Assembly: GCA_963972065.1 (NCBI GenBank)
Contig: CAXAVJ010000036.1
Span: 1 to 31,004, forward strand
Reading direction: 5' to 3'
Length of the DNA: 31,004 nucleotides
DNA from: UBA1479 sp963972065
GTDB taxonomy: Bacteria; Pseudomonadota; Alphaproteobacteria; Rhodospirillales; Casp-alpha2
Shown one piece after another: positions 15,359-23,731 of this stretch (the stretch's first letter is position 1; each line of letters starts with the position of its first letter). The position numbers were made by a program, and so were the translations under genes. The notes under the pieces were generated by a model. The model searched no databases. It was given only the letters and a program-made list of their open reading frames with translations, and was not told where the DNA came from.

Positions 15359-15579
15359 GTCGTTTCAGGGTCTTGCGGCCACCCGCTTTTTCGCCCATTT
15401 GCGTGTAAGCCTTTCTGATTCCCGATTCTTCCACAAATATTCACAGAACCGCCCCAATCCACCCTTGCACGGCTTTCGCCCTTAAGGCAGGCTAGCTCTT
15501 GTATCCAAGGGGGCCACAGATACCATATTTCGGTAAGCTCCGAGATGTTGTGGGCGATCCCTTTGGCGACAAGCCTGGA

Positions 15580-15597
15580 GGCGCCCGCCCGGGCGCC
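15580..15597 (+). other. GC hairpin in the ybjN leader
   Basis: GGCGCCCG (15580-15587) and CGGGCGCC (15590-15597) are perfect inverted arms separated by CC. The hairpin ends 15 bases before the GAAGGAG ribosome site (15612-15618) of the downstream gene. It may affect translation or mRNA stability, or simply reflect GC bias. Confidence 0.45.
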
Positions 15598-15626
15598 GCC
15601 GGTCCAGCCACGAAGGAGCAGCGGCC

Positions 15627-16130
15627 ATGCCTGCACTCGAATTCGCCGTAGATAGCCAAAAACACAATCCTTTGGACCTGATCGAACAGATCGTGGAAGG
15701 AAACGACTGGACCTTCGACCGCCGAAGCGACCAGGAACTGGCCGTTCAAGTGCCGGGAACCTGGTGCGACTACAGCCTCTATTTCGCCTGGAACGACGAG
15801 ATCGAGGCCATGCACTTCACCTGCGCCTTCGACATGCGCGTGCCCCAGGAGCGGCGCACGCCGGTCTACGAACTTCTGGCCCGGGTCAACGAAAAGCTCT
15901 GGCTCGGCCATTTCGGCATGTGGGATGACGAAGGCCTGCCCATGTTCCGCCATGTCCTGCCCATGCGCGCGGCCAACGGCCCGACCATGAGCCAGATGGA
16001 AGACATCGTCGAAACGGCGCTGTACGAATGCGAACGCTTTTACCCCGCCTTTCAATACGTGATCTGGGGTGGGCGGACCGCCGACGATGCCGTGGCCGCC
16101 GCCATGGTGGACACGGTCGGCGAAGCCTGA
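15627..16130 (+). CDS. YbjN-domain protein (type III secretion chaperone-like fold)
   Basis: Cytosolic protein of 167 residues matching the YbjN domain found widely in alphaproteobacteria: 'DWTFDRRSDQELAVQVPG', 'YSLYFAWNDEIEAMHFTCAFDM', 'LLARVNEKLWLGHFGMW' and a C-terminal helix ending in 'CERFYPAFQYVIW'. E. coli YbjN is a pleiotropic regulator of stress and motility, but the molecular role of this family is not settled. GAAGGAG just upstream supports the ATG. proC follows after 31 bases, so the two are likely co-transcribed, an arrangement I recall as common in this class. Confidence 0.85.
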   Translation: MPALEFAVDSQKHNPLDLIEQIVEGNDWTFDRRSDQELAVQVPGTWCDYSLYFAWNDEIEAMHFTCAFDMRVPQERRTPVYELLARVNEKLWLGHFGMWDDEGLPMFRHVLPMRAANGPTMSQMEDIVETALYECERFYPAFQYVIWGGRTADDAVAAAMVDTVGEA

Positions 16131-16161
16131 TCCCGCCCCGCAGGACCGAAGGAACCCTGCC

Positions 16162-17013
16162 ATGACGGCCGCCCGTCCCTTGTTGGTTGTCGGCGGCGGC
16201 AAGATGGGCGGCGCCCTGATGGCCGGCTGGATCGGCCGGGGCATTTCGGCGGCGGACATCTTCGTCGTCGAGCCCAATCCCGACAACGCCTCAGCCCTGG
16301 CCCGCGATCTCGGGGTCACCGTCGCCGCCATGGCGGACGACCTGCCCCCGGATTTGCTGCCTGAACTGGTGATGTTCGCCGTCAAGCCGCAGGTCATGGC
16401 CGACGTCGTCCCGGCCTACCTTCCGTTCGCCGGGCCATCGACCGTGTTCCTGTCCATCGCCGCCGGCACGCCGATCGCCTTATTCGAGGATTGCCTGGGC
16501 GAGGTCGCGGCGATCGTCCGCGTCATGCCCAATACCCCGGCCGCCGTGGGCCGGGGCGCCAGCGTCGCCTGCGCCAATGCCCGCGTCACCGACGCCCAGC
16601 AGAAGCTGTGCCATGATCTGCTGACCGCCGTCGGCCAGGTTCATTGGGTCGAGGACGAAGACCTGTTGCATGCCGTCACCGGCCTGTCCGGCAGCGGCCC
16701 GGCCTATGTCTTCCATTTGGTCGAATGCCTGGCCCGGGCGGGCCGTGAGGCCGGCTTGCCGGAAGACCTTGCGAATTCCCTGGCCCGGGCAACGGTCGAG
16801 GGGGCGGGCGAACTGCTGCACCGATCGGCCACGGACACACCCGATACCCTGCGCCGCAACGTGACCAGCCCCGGCGGCACCACGGCGGCCGGGCTGACGG
16901 TCCTGATGGGTGGCGATCCCAACAAGGGCGACCCGGCCAATGGCCCCCTGGGCGACCTGGTGACCGATTGCGTCGCCGCCGCCGCCAGGCGGTCCCGCGA
17001 ATTGGCGGAGTAA
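16162..17013 (+). CDS. proC: Pyrroline-5-carboxylate reductase
   Basis: Cytosolic enzyme that reduces pyrroline-5-carboxylate to L-proline with NAD(P)H. Length is 283 residues from the ATG at 16162, with GAAGGA at 16148-16153. The Rossmann motif VVGGGKMGGAL lies at the N-terminus, 'AVKPQ' and 'MPNTPAAVGRG' in the middle, and the signature 'GLSGSGPAYVF' plus 'TSPGGTTAAGL' form the dimer and active-site half. An in-frame start at 16069 would overlap ybjN and precede the fold, so it is rejected. Confidence 0.96.
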   Translation: MTAARPLLVVGGGKMGGALMAGWIGRGISAADIFVVEPNPDNASALARDLGVTVAAMADDLPPDLLPELVMFAVKPQVMADVVPAYLPFAGPSTVFLSIAAGTPIALFEDCLGEVAAIVRVMPNTPAAVGRGASVACANARVTDAQQKLCHDLLTAVGQVHWVEDEDLLHAVTGLSGSGPAYVFHLVECLARAGREAGLPEDLANSLARATVEGAGELLHRSATDTPDTLRRNVTSPGGTTAAGLTVLMGGDPNKGDPANGPLGDLVTDCVAAAARRSRELAE

Positions 17014-17085
17014 CTTCCGCGATCCGACTGGCATTTCCGCCGACCCTTCCTACATAATGAAAAGCGCAGGTAAGGAGGCACCGCC

Positions 17086-17778
17086 ATGGCCAAGCGGCCC
17101 CAAGGCACGACCCCAGGCAAGACAAGCGGCAAAGGAAAGGCGAAGACCGCCGCCCCGGGCGATCCACGGGACGCCGTGATCGACGCCGCCATGGTCCGGA
17201 TCGCGCGCGATGGTTGGCGGCGCCTGTCCCTGGCCGATGTCGCCGCTGACGCCGGGGTGCCGCTGGCCGACGTCCTGATCCCCTTTCCCACCAAATACGA
17301 CATCGTCAACGCATTCCAGGACCGCATCGACGCGCAGATGCTGACCGCCGCCGACACGCATGCGGCCTCGGGCGACGCGGGCGTCGGCATCCGCGACCGC
17401 CTGTTCGACCTGTTGATGGAACGATTTGACGCCCTGACCCCGCACCGGGCCGCCATGGCCGAGATCGCCAAGGATTCGCTCTGCGATCCGGTGGCACTGC
17501 GGTTTCTGCCGCGCATGGCCCGGACCATGGCCCGGGTGCTTGCGGCCGCGGGGATTGACGCCTCGGGCCCCTGCGGACTGCTGCATGCCAAGGGCCTCGC
17601 CCTGGTCTATGCCGATGCCTTTCGGGTGTGGCTGGGCGATGACGGCGCCGATCAAGCGAAGACCATGGCGGCGCTCGACAAGGGGCTGCGCCGGGCCGAG
17701 GCCGCGATGCGGTTTCTCGGCCGGGTCCGCCCGAAACGGTCCCCCCGCCAGGACGGGCCCGAGGCCGCCCCGGCCTAA
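17086..17778 (+). CDS. TetR/COQ9-like protein
   Basis: Protein of 230 residues. A basic, low-complexity tail (1-27) leads into a TetR-type helix-turn-helix (about 28-75: DAVIDAAMVRIARDGWRRLS, then LADVAADAGVPLADVLIPFP). The C-terminal half is helical, with 'RDRLFDLLMERFDALTPHR' and a closing 'MAALDKGLRRAEA'. The pattern resembles TetR regulators but also COQ9, the TetR-fold lipid-binding factor for ubiquinone hydroxylation; the 'DGW' turn and 'LDKGLRRAE' tail fit the latter. I cannot decide between them by eye. AAGGAGG at 17072-17078 supports the start. It follows proC by 72 bases and precedes the phasin operator region. Confidence 0.7.
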   Translation: MAKRPQGTTPGKTSGKGKAKTAAPGDPRDAVIDAAMVRIARDGWRRLSLADVAADAGVPLADVLIPFPTKYDIVNAFQDRIDAQMLTAADTHAASGDAGVGIRDRLFDLLMERFDALTPHRAAMAEIAKDSLCDPVALRFLPRMARTMARVLAAAGIDASGPCGLLHAKGLALVYADAFRVWLGDDGADQAKTMAALDKGLRRAEAAMRFLGRVRPKRSPRQDGPEAAPA

Positions 17779-17789
17779 GTTTTATTTTA

Positions 17790-17800
17790 TTGCACTGCAA
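17790..17800. promoter_or_regulatory. PhaR-like operator, upstream copy
   Basis: TTGCACTGCAA consists of TTGCA and TGCAA arms around one base. It lies eight bases upstream of the putative -35 element of the phasin promoter. TGC/GCA-rich palindromes are the known recognition type of PhaR, the repressor of phasin genes in Paracoccus and Rhodobacter. Its core recurs inverted at 17849-17858. Confidence 0.6.
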
Positions 17801-17808
17801 TATAAGGC

Positions 17809-17838
17809 TTGACTTACATCCCCATTCGACCGCATATA
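17809..17838 (+). promoter_or_regulatory. Candidate phasin promoter
   Basis: TTGACT (17809-17814), an 18-base spacer and CATATA (17833-17838) lie between the two TGC-rich palindromes, about 80 bases before the phasin start. The -35 match is good and the -10 moderate. Confidence 0.5.
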
Positions 17839-17848
17839 GGCGTCACTG

Positions 17849-17860
17849 TTGCAGTGCAGC
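17849..17860. promoter_or_regulatory. PhaR-like operator, downstream copy
   Basis: TTGCAGTGCAGC lies just past the putative -10, where a bound repressor would block transcription start. Its first ten bases are the exact reverse complement of TGCACTGCAA in the upstream copy, so the promoter is framed by a perfect 10-bp inverted repeat. Confidence 0.6.
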
Positions 17861-17920
17861 ATAACTCTCGCACATGCACAAAGCACATTCCCTTTCGCGC
17901 TCCAATGGAGGACCGACCAA

Positions 17921-18418
17921 ATGTACACCGATATGTTCAAGCTCGACAAAAATGGCTTCCCCGCCTGGGCTACCGACTTCACCAAGATCTATGCCGATTT
18001 CGACCCCGCCAAGATGTCCGACCAGGTCATGAAGGCGATGAAGGGCGGCTCCATGGAAGCCATCGACGTCAACGCCGTGATGGACATCCAGCGCAAGAAC
18101 CTTGAAGCCCTGAACAAGGCCAGCCAGGCCGCCTTCGAAGGCGTCCAGGCCGCTGCCCAGAAGCAGGCCGAACTGTTCAAGGCCGCGTTCGATCAGGCCA
18201 GCACCGCCGCCGAATCCCTGGGCAAGGTTTCTTCCCCGCAGGATCTGGTGACCAAGGAACTGGACCTGTGCAAGGCCGCTTTCGAATCCTCCCTGGCCAA
18301 TTCCAAGAAGGTTACGGACGTCGTCACCAAAGCCAACGACGCCGCCGTTAAGGTGATCAACACCCGCATCGCCGAAGCCTTCGACGAAATGAAGGGTCAG
18401 ATGAGCAAAGCCAAGTAA
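17921..18418 (+). CDS. phaP: Phasin (polyhydroxyalkanoate granule-associated protein)
   Basis: Granule-coat protein of 165 residues belonging to the Phasin_2 family. After a short 'FPAWATDFTKIYADFD' entry, nearly the whole chain is amphipathic helix with no cysteine-rich or catalytic motif: 'VMDIQRKNLEALNKASQAAF', then 'AAQKQAELFKAAF', and a Lys/Ala-rich end. Phasins coat PHA granules and control their size. GGAGGA at 17907-17912 supports the ATG at 17921; an in-frame ATG at 17849 lies within the operator and is rejected. PHA synthase and phaR are not in the window. A strong terminator follows, so the gene is probably monocistronic. Confidence 0.92.
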   Translation: MYTDMFKLDKNGFPAWATDFTKIYADFDPAKMSDQVMKAMKGGSMEAIDVNAVMDIQRKNLEALNKASQAAFEGVQAAAQKQAELFKAAFDQASTAAESLGKVSSPQDLVTKELDLCKAAFESSLANSKKVTDVVTKANDAAVKVINTRIAEAFDEMKGQMSKAK

Positions 18419-18440
18419 TCGGCTTTTCCGTCTTTCGAAG

Positions 18441-18469
18441 AAGGCCGCCCGCCGAGGGCGGCCTTTTTT
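18441..18469 (+). terminator. Rho-independent terminator after the phasin gene
   Basis: AAGGCCGCCC (18441-18450) pairs perfectly with GGGCGGCCTT (18456-18465) around GCCGA, followed by a T-run to 18469. It begins 22 bases after the phasin stop. Confidence 0.93.
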
Positions 18470-18536
18470 GTTGCGCGCCTTTTTGATTGCATGACGGGGT
18501 GGGCGCGATAAATTTCCGGGCCGAAGGAGACACTCC

Positions 18537-18890
18537 ATGTCCGAAAGCCCGACCCCGCAGATCACTTTCGACGATTTCCTGGCCGTGGATATCCGCGTCG
18601 GGACGATCGTCCGCGCCGAACCCTTTCCCGAGGCCCGCCGCCCCGCCATCAAACTGTGGGTCGATTTCGGCCCGGATATCGGCGAGCGCAAGACCTCGGC
18701 CCAGATCACCCGCCACTACACGCCGGACAGCCTGGTCGGGCGTCAGGTCGCGGGCGTCGTCAATTTTCCGTCAAAGCAGATCGGCAAGTTCATGTCGGAA
18801 GTGTTGGTCCTGGGGTTTCCCGACGCGGACGGCGAGGTCGTGTTGATCCACCCGGACCTGAAGGTTCCTAACGGCGGACGGCTTTTCTGA
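18537..18890 (+). CDS. csaA: tRNA-binding protein CsaA
   Basis: Cytosolic OB-fold protein of 117 residues, the usual size of CsaA. Family motifs are the N-terminal 'FLAVDIRVGTIVRAEPFPEA', 'KLWVDFGPDIGERKTSAQIT', 'QVAGVVNFPSKQIGKFMSEV' and the end 'PDLKVPNGGRLF'. Homologues bind tRNA and have been described as export-related chaperones in Bacillus, so both roles are possible. GAAGGAG upstream supports the start. It converges with the hybrid kinase gene, with only 16 bases between stops. Confidence 0.94.
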   Translation: MSESPTPQITFDDFLAVDIRVGTIVRAEPFPEARRPAIKLWVDFGPDIGERKTSAQITRHYTPDSLVGRQVAGVVNFPSKQIGKFMSEVLVLGFPDADGEVVLIHPDLKVPNGGRLF

Positions 18891-18906
18891 TCTTCCCGGC
18901 CGCCCG

Positions 18907-21561
18907 TCAGATCTGGCGTTCCATCTCGTCCTTTTCCTGCGCCCGGGTACGCGCCTCGATCGCGGCCATCCGGCGGGCATAGGCGATCGATTCCGCGACC
19001 ATCAGACGCAGTTTCTCGGGCTGGATCGGCTTGTGCATGACCTCGAATCCGCTGGCCGCCGCCTCCCGCAGGCGGTCCGGGCCCGTGTCGCCGGTCAAAA
19101 GGAACCCCGGCACATCCCCGCCCCAAACGTGGCGGATGGCCAAAATCGCGTCGGCCCCCGTATGGCCAAGCTTGAGCCGATAATCGGCGACCACCAATTC
19201 CGGTTGCTTGCGTTCCTGCTCCAGCTTGGCGATCGCCTCGACCGCCGAGCCGGCGACCACGGCGTCATAGCCCCAGCCGGTCAACAACAACCCCAGGGCG
19301 TCGCGAATGTCGGCCTCGTCGTCAATACCGACCACCACGGCCCCCGTCACATCGGGATGCTCATCCGCCGGCAGGGTCATTTCCGCAGGCGCATGATCGC
19401 CCGCCAAGGGCAGGCTGACGGAGAACCCCGACCCCCGGCCCACCCATGACCGCACATCCACGGGATGGTCGAGCAGATTGGACAGGCGCTGTACGATGGC
19501 GAGCCCCAGGCCCAGCCCTTCGCGCCGGTCGCGCGCCGGGTTCCCGACCTGGTGGAACTCTTCGAAGATCATATCCAGTTGGTCGTCCGGAATGCCGACG
19601 CCCGTATCCCAGATTTCAACACGCGCATTGGCCCCGGCACGCCGGCAGCCGACGAGAATCTTGCCGGTTTCCGTATGGCGCACCGCATTGGTCAAAAGAT
19701 TGCGCAGCAGACGGTCAAGCAAGCCCGGATCGCTGTCGACCAGAAGCGCGCAAGGCACCATGTTAAGCCGCAGGCCCTTCTCCTCGGCCAGCGGGCGGAT
19801 TTCCGAACACAGGCGTTCCAGCACCGCGCCCAGGTTGAAATCGCGCCGTTGCGGCACGAACAGCCCGGCATCCAGTTTGGAAATGTCGAGCAACGAGCCG
19901 AGCAAGCGTTCCAGGGCGTCCGAACAATCGCTGATCCGGTTGATAAGCTGCTTCGCCTTGTCGTCCAGGTCCCGTTCCGACAGCACGTTGACGAACATCG
20001 CCAGCGCCTGCAGGGGCTGGCGCAGGTCATGGCTGGCGGCGGCCAGGAAGCGCGACTTGGCCGCACTCGCCAGCTCGGCTGCATCCTTGGCCTCGGCAAG
20101 CATTTCCTCGGCCTCTTTCGTGGCCGTGACATCACGGCCGACACCCTGGATTTCCACCATGCGCCCGTCGTCGTCGAACACCGCGCGTTCGGTCCATTGC
20201 TGCCAACTGACCTTGCCGTCACGCCCGACGACCCGATGAAGGTTCTCCTCGATCGGATTTTTCGGGCCGATACGGCGGATGATGGTTTGGCGCAGGACGG
20301 CTTCGCCGTCGCTCAGTTCCGAGCCGACGGGCCGGCCGATCAGCTGTTCACGGGGCACGCCGTAATACTGGCAATAGGCTTCGTTGACGAAGGTCCGGAC
20401 CCCGTCGGGGGTGCAACGGCGGATCAGTTCCGTCTGGTCTTCGACGATGGCGTGATAGCGCAGTTCGGAATCGCGTAGCGCCTGTTCGGCCCGTTTGCGT
20501 TCGGTAATATCCTGAGTCACCCCGAACAGCCGACGTGCGCGGTCGTGCTCGTCGAAATCGGCGCTAAGATCCTCAAAGACGTAGCGCACCGTGCCGTCGG
20601 GCCGGAGAACTCGATATTCATGCCGGCAGTTGGGCACGGGATCTTCATAGGCGGCGGCGATGCGCGGCCGATCGTCGGGATGGATCATGTCCAGGAAGAC
20701 CTTGCCCGTGGGCCCCGCACGACCGGGACGCAAGCCCCAGATCCGCCACAGAACGGGCGAGCAGATGGTGCGGTTATCATCCGGGAAATGTTCCCAATAA
20801 CCGACGCGGGCGGTACGCGACGTCGCCTGCAGCTTGCTTTCTGAATCGGCCAGCGCCTCTTCCCAACGCTTGTCCTGGGTGATCTCCTTGGCGGCGCCGA
20901 CCACGCGCACGACCTCGCCGCTGGTGCCCCGTTCCGGGCGCGAATAGACGCGCAGCCAGCGCACCCGGCCGTCGGCGGACAGCAGGCGGAATTCGTCTGT
21001 CGAGGGAATGCCAAGGCGCAGGCGCTGATCGCGGGATTCCAGGATCGGCACGTCGTCGGGATGAATCTGGGTCAGCCAGGCAAGGGGCGCGTCGCTTTGC
21101 CCGGATTGCCCGGCCAGACCGTCGATCCCGCCGACCTGCCATTTCGACGTCACGCGACCGTCGGGGGCGACGTCATAGGCATAGACGACGTCCGAGGTCA
21201 GTTCGGAAATGATGCGGTAATGGGCGTCCGTTTCGGCATCTCGTTCGGCGGCCGTCATCGCACGCCGGCGGGGGGCTTCCGCCACCTGTGTTTCGGGAAC
21301 CGCCACGCCCGCCGGGTCGCGACGGCGGCGGCCCCACCACAACCCGACAAGGAACGCCACCACCGCCACGGTCAGTCCAACCATGATCGCCGGCCCCGGA
21401 TGGGCCATCGCCTCACCGGATTGCGCCCATGCCGGCGCCGCCGAAATCAATACCGGGACGGCAACGACCGCCGTGCCTGATTGGCGGCGGACGTTCAATG
21501 GATGATTTTTGTTTTCCCGGCTTCTGGTGCCATGGTCAGCAGGGGAACAGCGGGACGTCAT
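18907..21561 (-). CDS. Hybrid sensor histidine kinase with three PAS domains and a receiver
   Basis: Inner-membrane signalling protein of 884 residues. An N-terminal signal-like segment (about 29-46) and a membrane helix (57-76) leave almost no periplasmic domain. Three PAS/PAC units follow (about 113-232, 240-357, 364-484), then HisKA with H511 in ASHDLRQPLQAL, an ATPase domain (N-box N621/N625, WDTGVGIPDD, GLGLGLAI) and a receiver (742-860) with D793 and K844. The 'HDLRQPLQAL' box and terminal receiver are typical of hybrid kinases paired with NarL-type regulators, and one is encoded 22 bases upstream on the same strand. AAGGAGG just before 21561 fixes the start. Sensing is probably cytosolic through the PAS domains; ligand or cofactor unknown. 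Confidence 0.93.
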   Translation of the reverse strand: MTSRCSPADHGTRSRENKNHPLNVRRQSGTAVVAVPVLISAAPAWAQSGEAMAHPGPAIMVGLTVAVVAFLVGLWWGRRRRDPAGVAVPETQVAEAPRRRAMTAAERDAETDAHYRIISELTSDVVYAYDVAPDGRVTSKWQVGGIDGLAGQSGQSDAPLAWLTQIHPDDVPILESRDQRLRLGIPSTDEFRLLSADGRVRWLRVYSRPERGTSGEVVRVVGAAKEITQDKRWEEALADSESKLQATSRTARVGYWEHFPDDNRTICSPVLWRIWGLRPGRAGPTGKVFLDMIHPDDRPRIAAAYEDPVPNCRHEYRVLRPDGTVRYVFEDLSADFDEHDRARRLFGVTQDITERKRAEQALRDSELRYHAIVEDQTELIRRCTPDGVRTFVNEAYCQYYGVPREQLIGRPVGSELSDGEAVLRQTIIRRIGPKNPIEENLHRVVGRDGKVSWQQWTERAVFDDDGRMVEIQGVGRDVTATKEAEEMLAEAKDAAELASAAKSRFLAAASHDLRQPLQALAMFVNVLSERDLDDKAKQLINRISDCSDALERLLGSLLDISKLDAGLFVPQRRDFNLGAVLERLCSEIRPLAEEKGLRLNMVPCALLVDSDPGLLDRLLRNLLTNAVRHTETGKILVGCRRAGANARVEIWDTGVGIPDDQLDMIFEEFHQVGNPARDRREGLGLGLAIVQRLSNLLDHPVDVRSWVGRGSGFSVSLPLAGDHAPAEMTLPADEHPDVTGAVVVGIDDEADIRDALGLLLTGWGYDAVVAGSAVEAIAKLEQERKQPELVVADYRLKLGHTGADAILAIRHVWGGDVPGFLLTGDTGPDRLREAAASGFEVMHKPIQPEKLRLMVAESIAYARRMAAIEARTRAQEKDEMERQI

Positions 21562-21583
21562 GGCGCCCTCCTTGTCGGCGCGG

Positions 21584-22243
21584 TCAGTCCTGTTCCAGGC
21601 CCTGTGTCAGTCCCAGCGATGCCGCCTTGATCACCGCCTGGGTCCGGTTGTTCGCGTCGAGCACCTTCAGCAGGCCCGTGACATGCAGCTTGATGGTGCC
21701 TTCGGCGAGCCCCAGGATGCGGGCGATCTCCTTGTTTGACTTGCCGCCGGCCATGAGGTTGAGCACGTCGCGTTGGCGCGGCGTCAAGTGCAATCCGCCC
21801 GGACCTTCGGTCTTGGCCCCGCCGGGGGCCCAATCGAGCAGCGTCGGCGGCAGATAGATTTCCCCGGCGATCACCTTGCGCACGGCATTGACCACCACGG
21901 AACTGTCCAGGGTCTTGGGGATGTAGCCATGGGCGCCGCAGTCCATGGCCAGGCTCATTTCTTCGGACGTTTCGGCGGCGGACACGACCACCACCGGCAC
22001 GCCATCCAGGGAACGGATCAGGGCGTTCAGTCCGGCGAACCGTTCCATCCCCGGCATGCCCAGATCGACAAGGGCGAGGTCCAGGTCGTCGGTTTCGTTG
22101 GCCGTGCGCAGGGCTTCGGGATAGCTCGCGGCCTCGACGACCGTGATGTCGGGATCGATGATTTCCAACAGCGAGCCCAGCCCCTTGCGGAACAGGGCGT
22201 GATCGTCGGCAATCAGAACTTTCGACGGAAGGGAATCAGCCAC
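21584..22243 (-). CDS. NarL/LuxR-type response regulator
   Basis: Two-domain regulator of 219 residues. Receiver 8-125 has the acidic pair in 'LIADDHALFRKG', phosphoacceptor D60 in LALVDLGMPGM, a Ser/Ala switch (VVVVSAAETS) and K in 'GYIPKTLD'. The LuxR helix-turn-helix is at about 153-210 (LTPRQRDVLNLMAGGKSNKE, then IARILGLAEGTIKLHV). It is the likely partner of the hybrid kinase whose gene starts 22 bases downstream. The targets are unknown. Confidence 0.94.
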   Translation of the reverse strand: MADSLPSKVLIADDHALFRKGLGSLLEIIDPDITVVEAASYPEALRTANETDDLDLALVDLGMPGMERFAGLNALIRSLDGVPVVVVSAAETSEEMSLAMDCGAHGYIPKTLDSSVVVNAVRKVIAGEIYLPPTLLDWAPGGAKTEGPGGLHLTPRQRDVLNLMAGGKSNKEIARILGLAEGTIKLHVTGLLKVLDANNRTQAVIKAASLGLTQGLEQD

Positions 22244-22380
22244 CTACACCCCCCAGACACCAAGCCGAACCCTCCCAGGGCCGCGGTGCCTTGATTATCG
22301 GACCACTACTTGATCTTTTCCCATTATAGATGTGATCGGCGGAATTGCCATGAAATCCGCTGTAAGCATCCTGCCCGATA

Positions 22381-22409
22381 TGCCTATAGGGCCCGGCCTG
22401 CCTATAGGG
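22381..22409. repeat. Two direct copies of TGCCTATAGGG
   Basis: TGCCTATAGGG occurs at 22381-22391 and again at 22399-22409, 18 bases apart, and each contains the palindrome CCTATAGG. The second copy overlaps the stop codon of the EnvZ-like kinase. They lie about 140 bases upstream of the LuxR-type regulator gene. They may be operator sites; the spacing and symmetry are the only evidence. Confidence 0.45.
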
Positions 22410-23721
22410 GAAGACGGATGCGGCCGCGCAGGCCCCCTGTCGGCGATTCCGACAACAGGATTTCGCCGCCGTGGCTACGTACCACGTCGCGGGCGATGGT
22501 CAGGCCCAGCCCGACCCCACCGGTTTCCGGGTTGCGGGAATCGTCGAGCCGAAAGAACGGCCGGAACACCTCCGCACGTTTATCCTCGGGAATGCCCGGG
22601 CCGTCGTCGTCCACGGTGATCTCGATGGCGTCGCCCCGGTGTCCCGCCCGCACCGACACATGCTGGCCATAGCGCGCCGCGTTCTCCACCAGGTTGGTGA
22701 CGCAGCGCTTGAAGGCGTTGGGACGCAGCGGCAGACTCAACCGATCCTCCAGATGCAGGTCGATGGGCCGGCCACGGCGGCGGACCTGACCGACCACGTC
22801 CTCCAGCAGCATGCCCAGATCCGTCGGCGCCGGTTTTTCCGTGCCCTCGCCGCGGGCAAAGGCAAGATATCCTTCCAGCATGTGTTCCATTTCCGAAACG
22901 TCTGCGGACAGGTCGTCGACCCCATCAACGTTCTTGAACATCGCCAATTGCAGCTTCATCCGCGTCAGCGGCGTGCGCAGGTCGTGGGACACGCCGGACA
23001 GCATGTCCGTGCGCTGGGTGATCTGGCGCTGGATGCGTTCGCGCATGGCCATGAAGGCCTGGGCCGCCTGGCGAACCTCGGTCGCCCCCTCGGGCTTGAA
23101 GTTCGATACGTCCCGGCCCTTGCCGAAGTTATCGGCCGCGCGGGCCAACCTTCGGATCGGCTTCACCTGATTGCGCATGAAAATTGTGGCGACGCCGAAC
23201 AGGATCAACGACGTGCCGATCATCCAGATGACAAAGACATAGACCGTGGTCGAAAACAGCCGCTTGCGCGTGGTGGTGATGCGCAGCACGCCATCGGCAA
23301 GCTGCACGTCGATGATGACGTTGCGGTCGGAACTTTCCGAATCCAAACGATAGGGTTTGACGATGAAGCTCTGCATGGAGCGGTCGAGCACGTCTTCCAG
23401 GTCGTTGGCCGGCGGCACCGCCTTGTTGGACAGGATCGCGCCCGGCAGAAAGGTCACGAACATGTCCATGTTGCGGCCGGCCAGGGCGGCGGCGCGCTCG
23501 CGGGCTTCCTCGCTGGGATCGTCGGTAACCAGTTGCACGATGGCCGCCACGTCGCCCGCGACGCTGCGCGCCAGACGGTAGGACACCTTGTCCCAATGGG
23601 TTTCGTAGAAAATCAGCCCCGACACCACCTGCAACAGGATCAGCGGTGTGACGATGATCAGCAGGGCGCGGCCGAGCAGGCTTTTCGGCAGGGCGTTCTT
23701 GATGGTTGTCTGAAGGGGCAT
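22402..23721 (-). CDS. EnvZ-like sensor histidine kinase
   Basis: Inner-membrane kinase of 439 residues. Membrane helices at about 17-37 and 160-182 flank a periplasmic domain of some 120 residues, followed by HAMP (183-235), HisKA with H246 in SGVSHDLRTPLTRMKLQL and an ATPase domain (VTNLVENAARYG, DDDGPGIPED, GGVGLGLTIARD). Organisation and motifs match the EnvZ group. I place the start at 23721, ten bases after the response-regulator stop; the open frame further upstream lies across that gene and encodes Pro/Cys-rich noise. It should phosphorylate the OmpR-type regulator encoded immediately upstream. Confidence 0.92.
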   Translation of the reverse strand: MPLQTTIKNALPKSLLGRALLIIVTPLILLQVVSGLIFYETHWDKVSYRLARSVAGDVAAIVQLVTDDPSEEARERAAALAGRNMDMFVTFLPGAILSNKAVPPANDLEDVLDRSMQSFIVKPYRLDSESSDRNVIIDVQLADGVLRITTTRKRLFSTTVYVFVIWMIGTSLILFGVATIFMRNQVKPIRRLARAADNFGKGRDVSNFKPEGATEVRQAAQAFMAMRERIQRQITQRTDMLSGVSHDLRTPLTRMKLQLAMFKNVDGVDDLSADVSEMEHMLEGYLAFARGEGTEKPAPTDLGMLLEDVVGQVRRRGRPIDLHLEDRLSLPLRPNAFKRCVTNLVENAARYGQHVSVRAGHRGDAIEITVDDDGPGIPEDKRAEVFRPFFRLDDSRNPETGGVGLGLTIARDVVRSHGGEILLSESPTGGLRGRIRLPL

Positions 23722-23731
23722 GGCCGGATCT

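Noticed and set aside
15340..15626. A small RNA or riboswitch in the longest intergenic gap
   Set aside because: Apart from a short palindrome and a hairpin next to the ybjN start I see no conserved riboswitch core, tRNA shape or terminator-ended transcript.
14968..15636. A 222-codon minus-strand frame across ubiK and the following gap
   Set aside because: It covers ubiK antisense, has no convincing ribosome site and its product has no family features.
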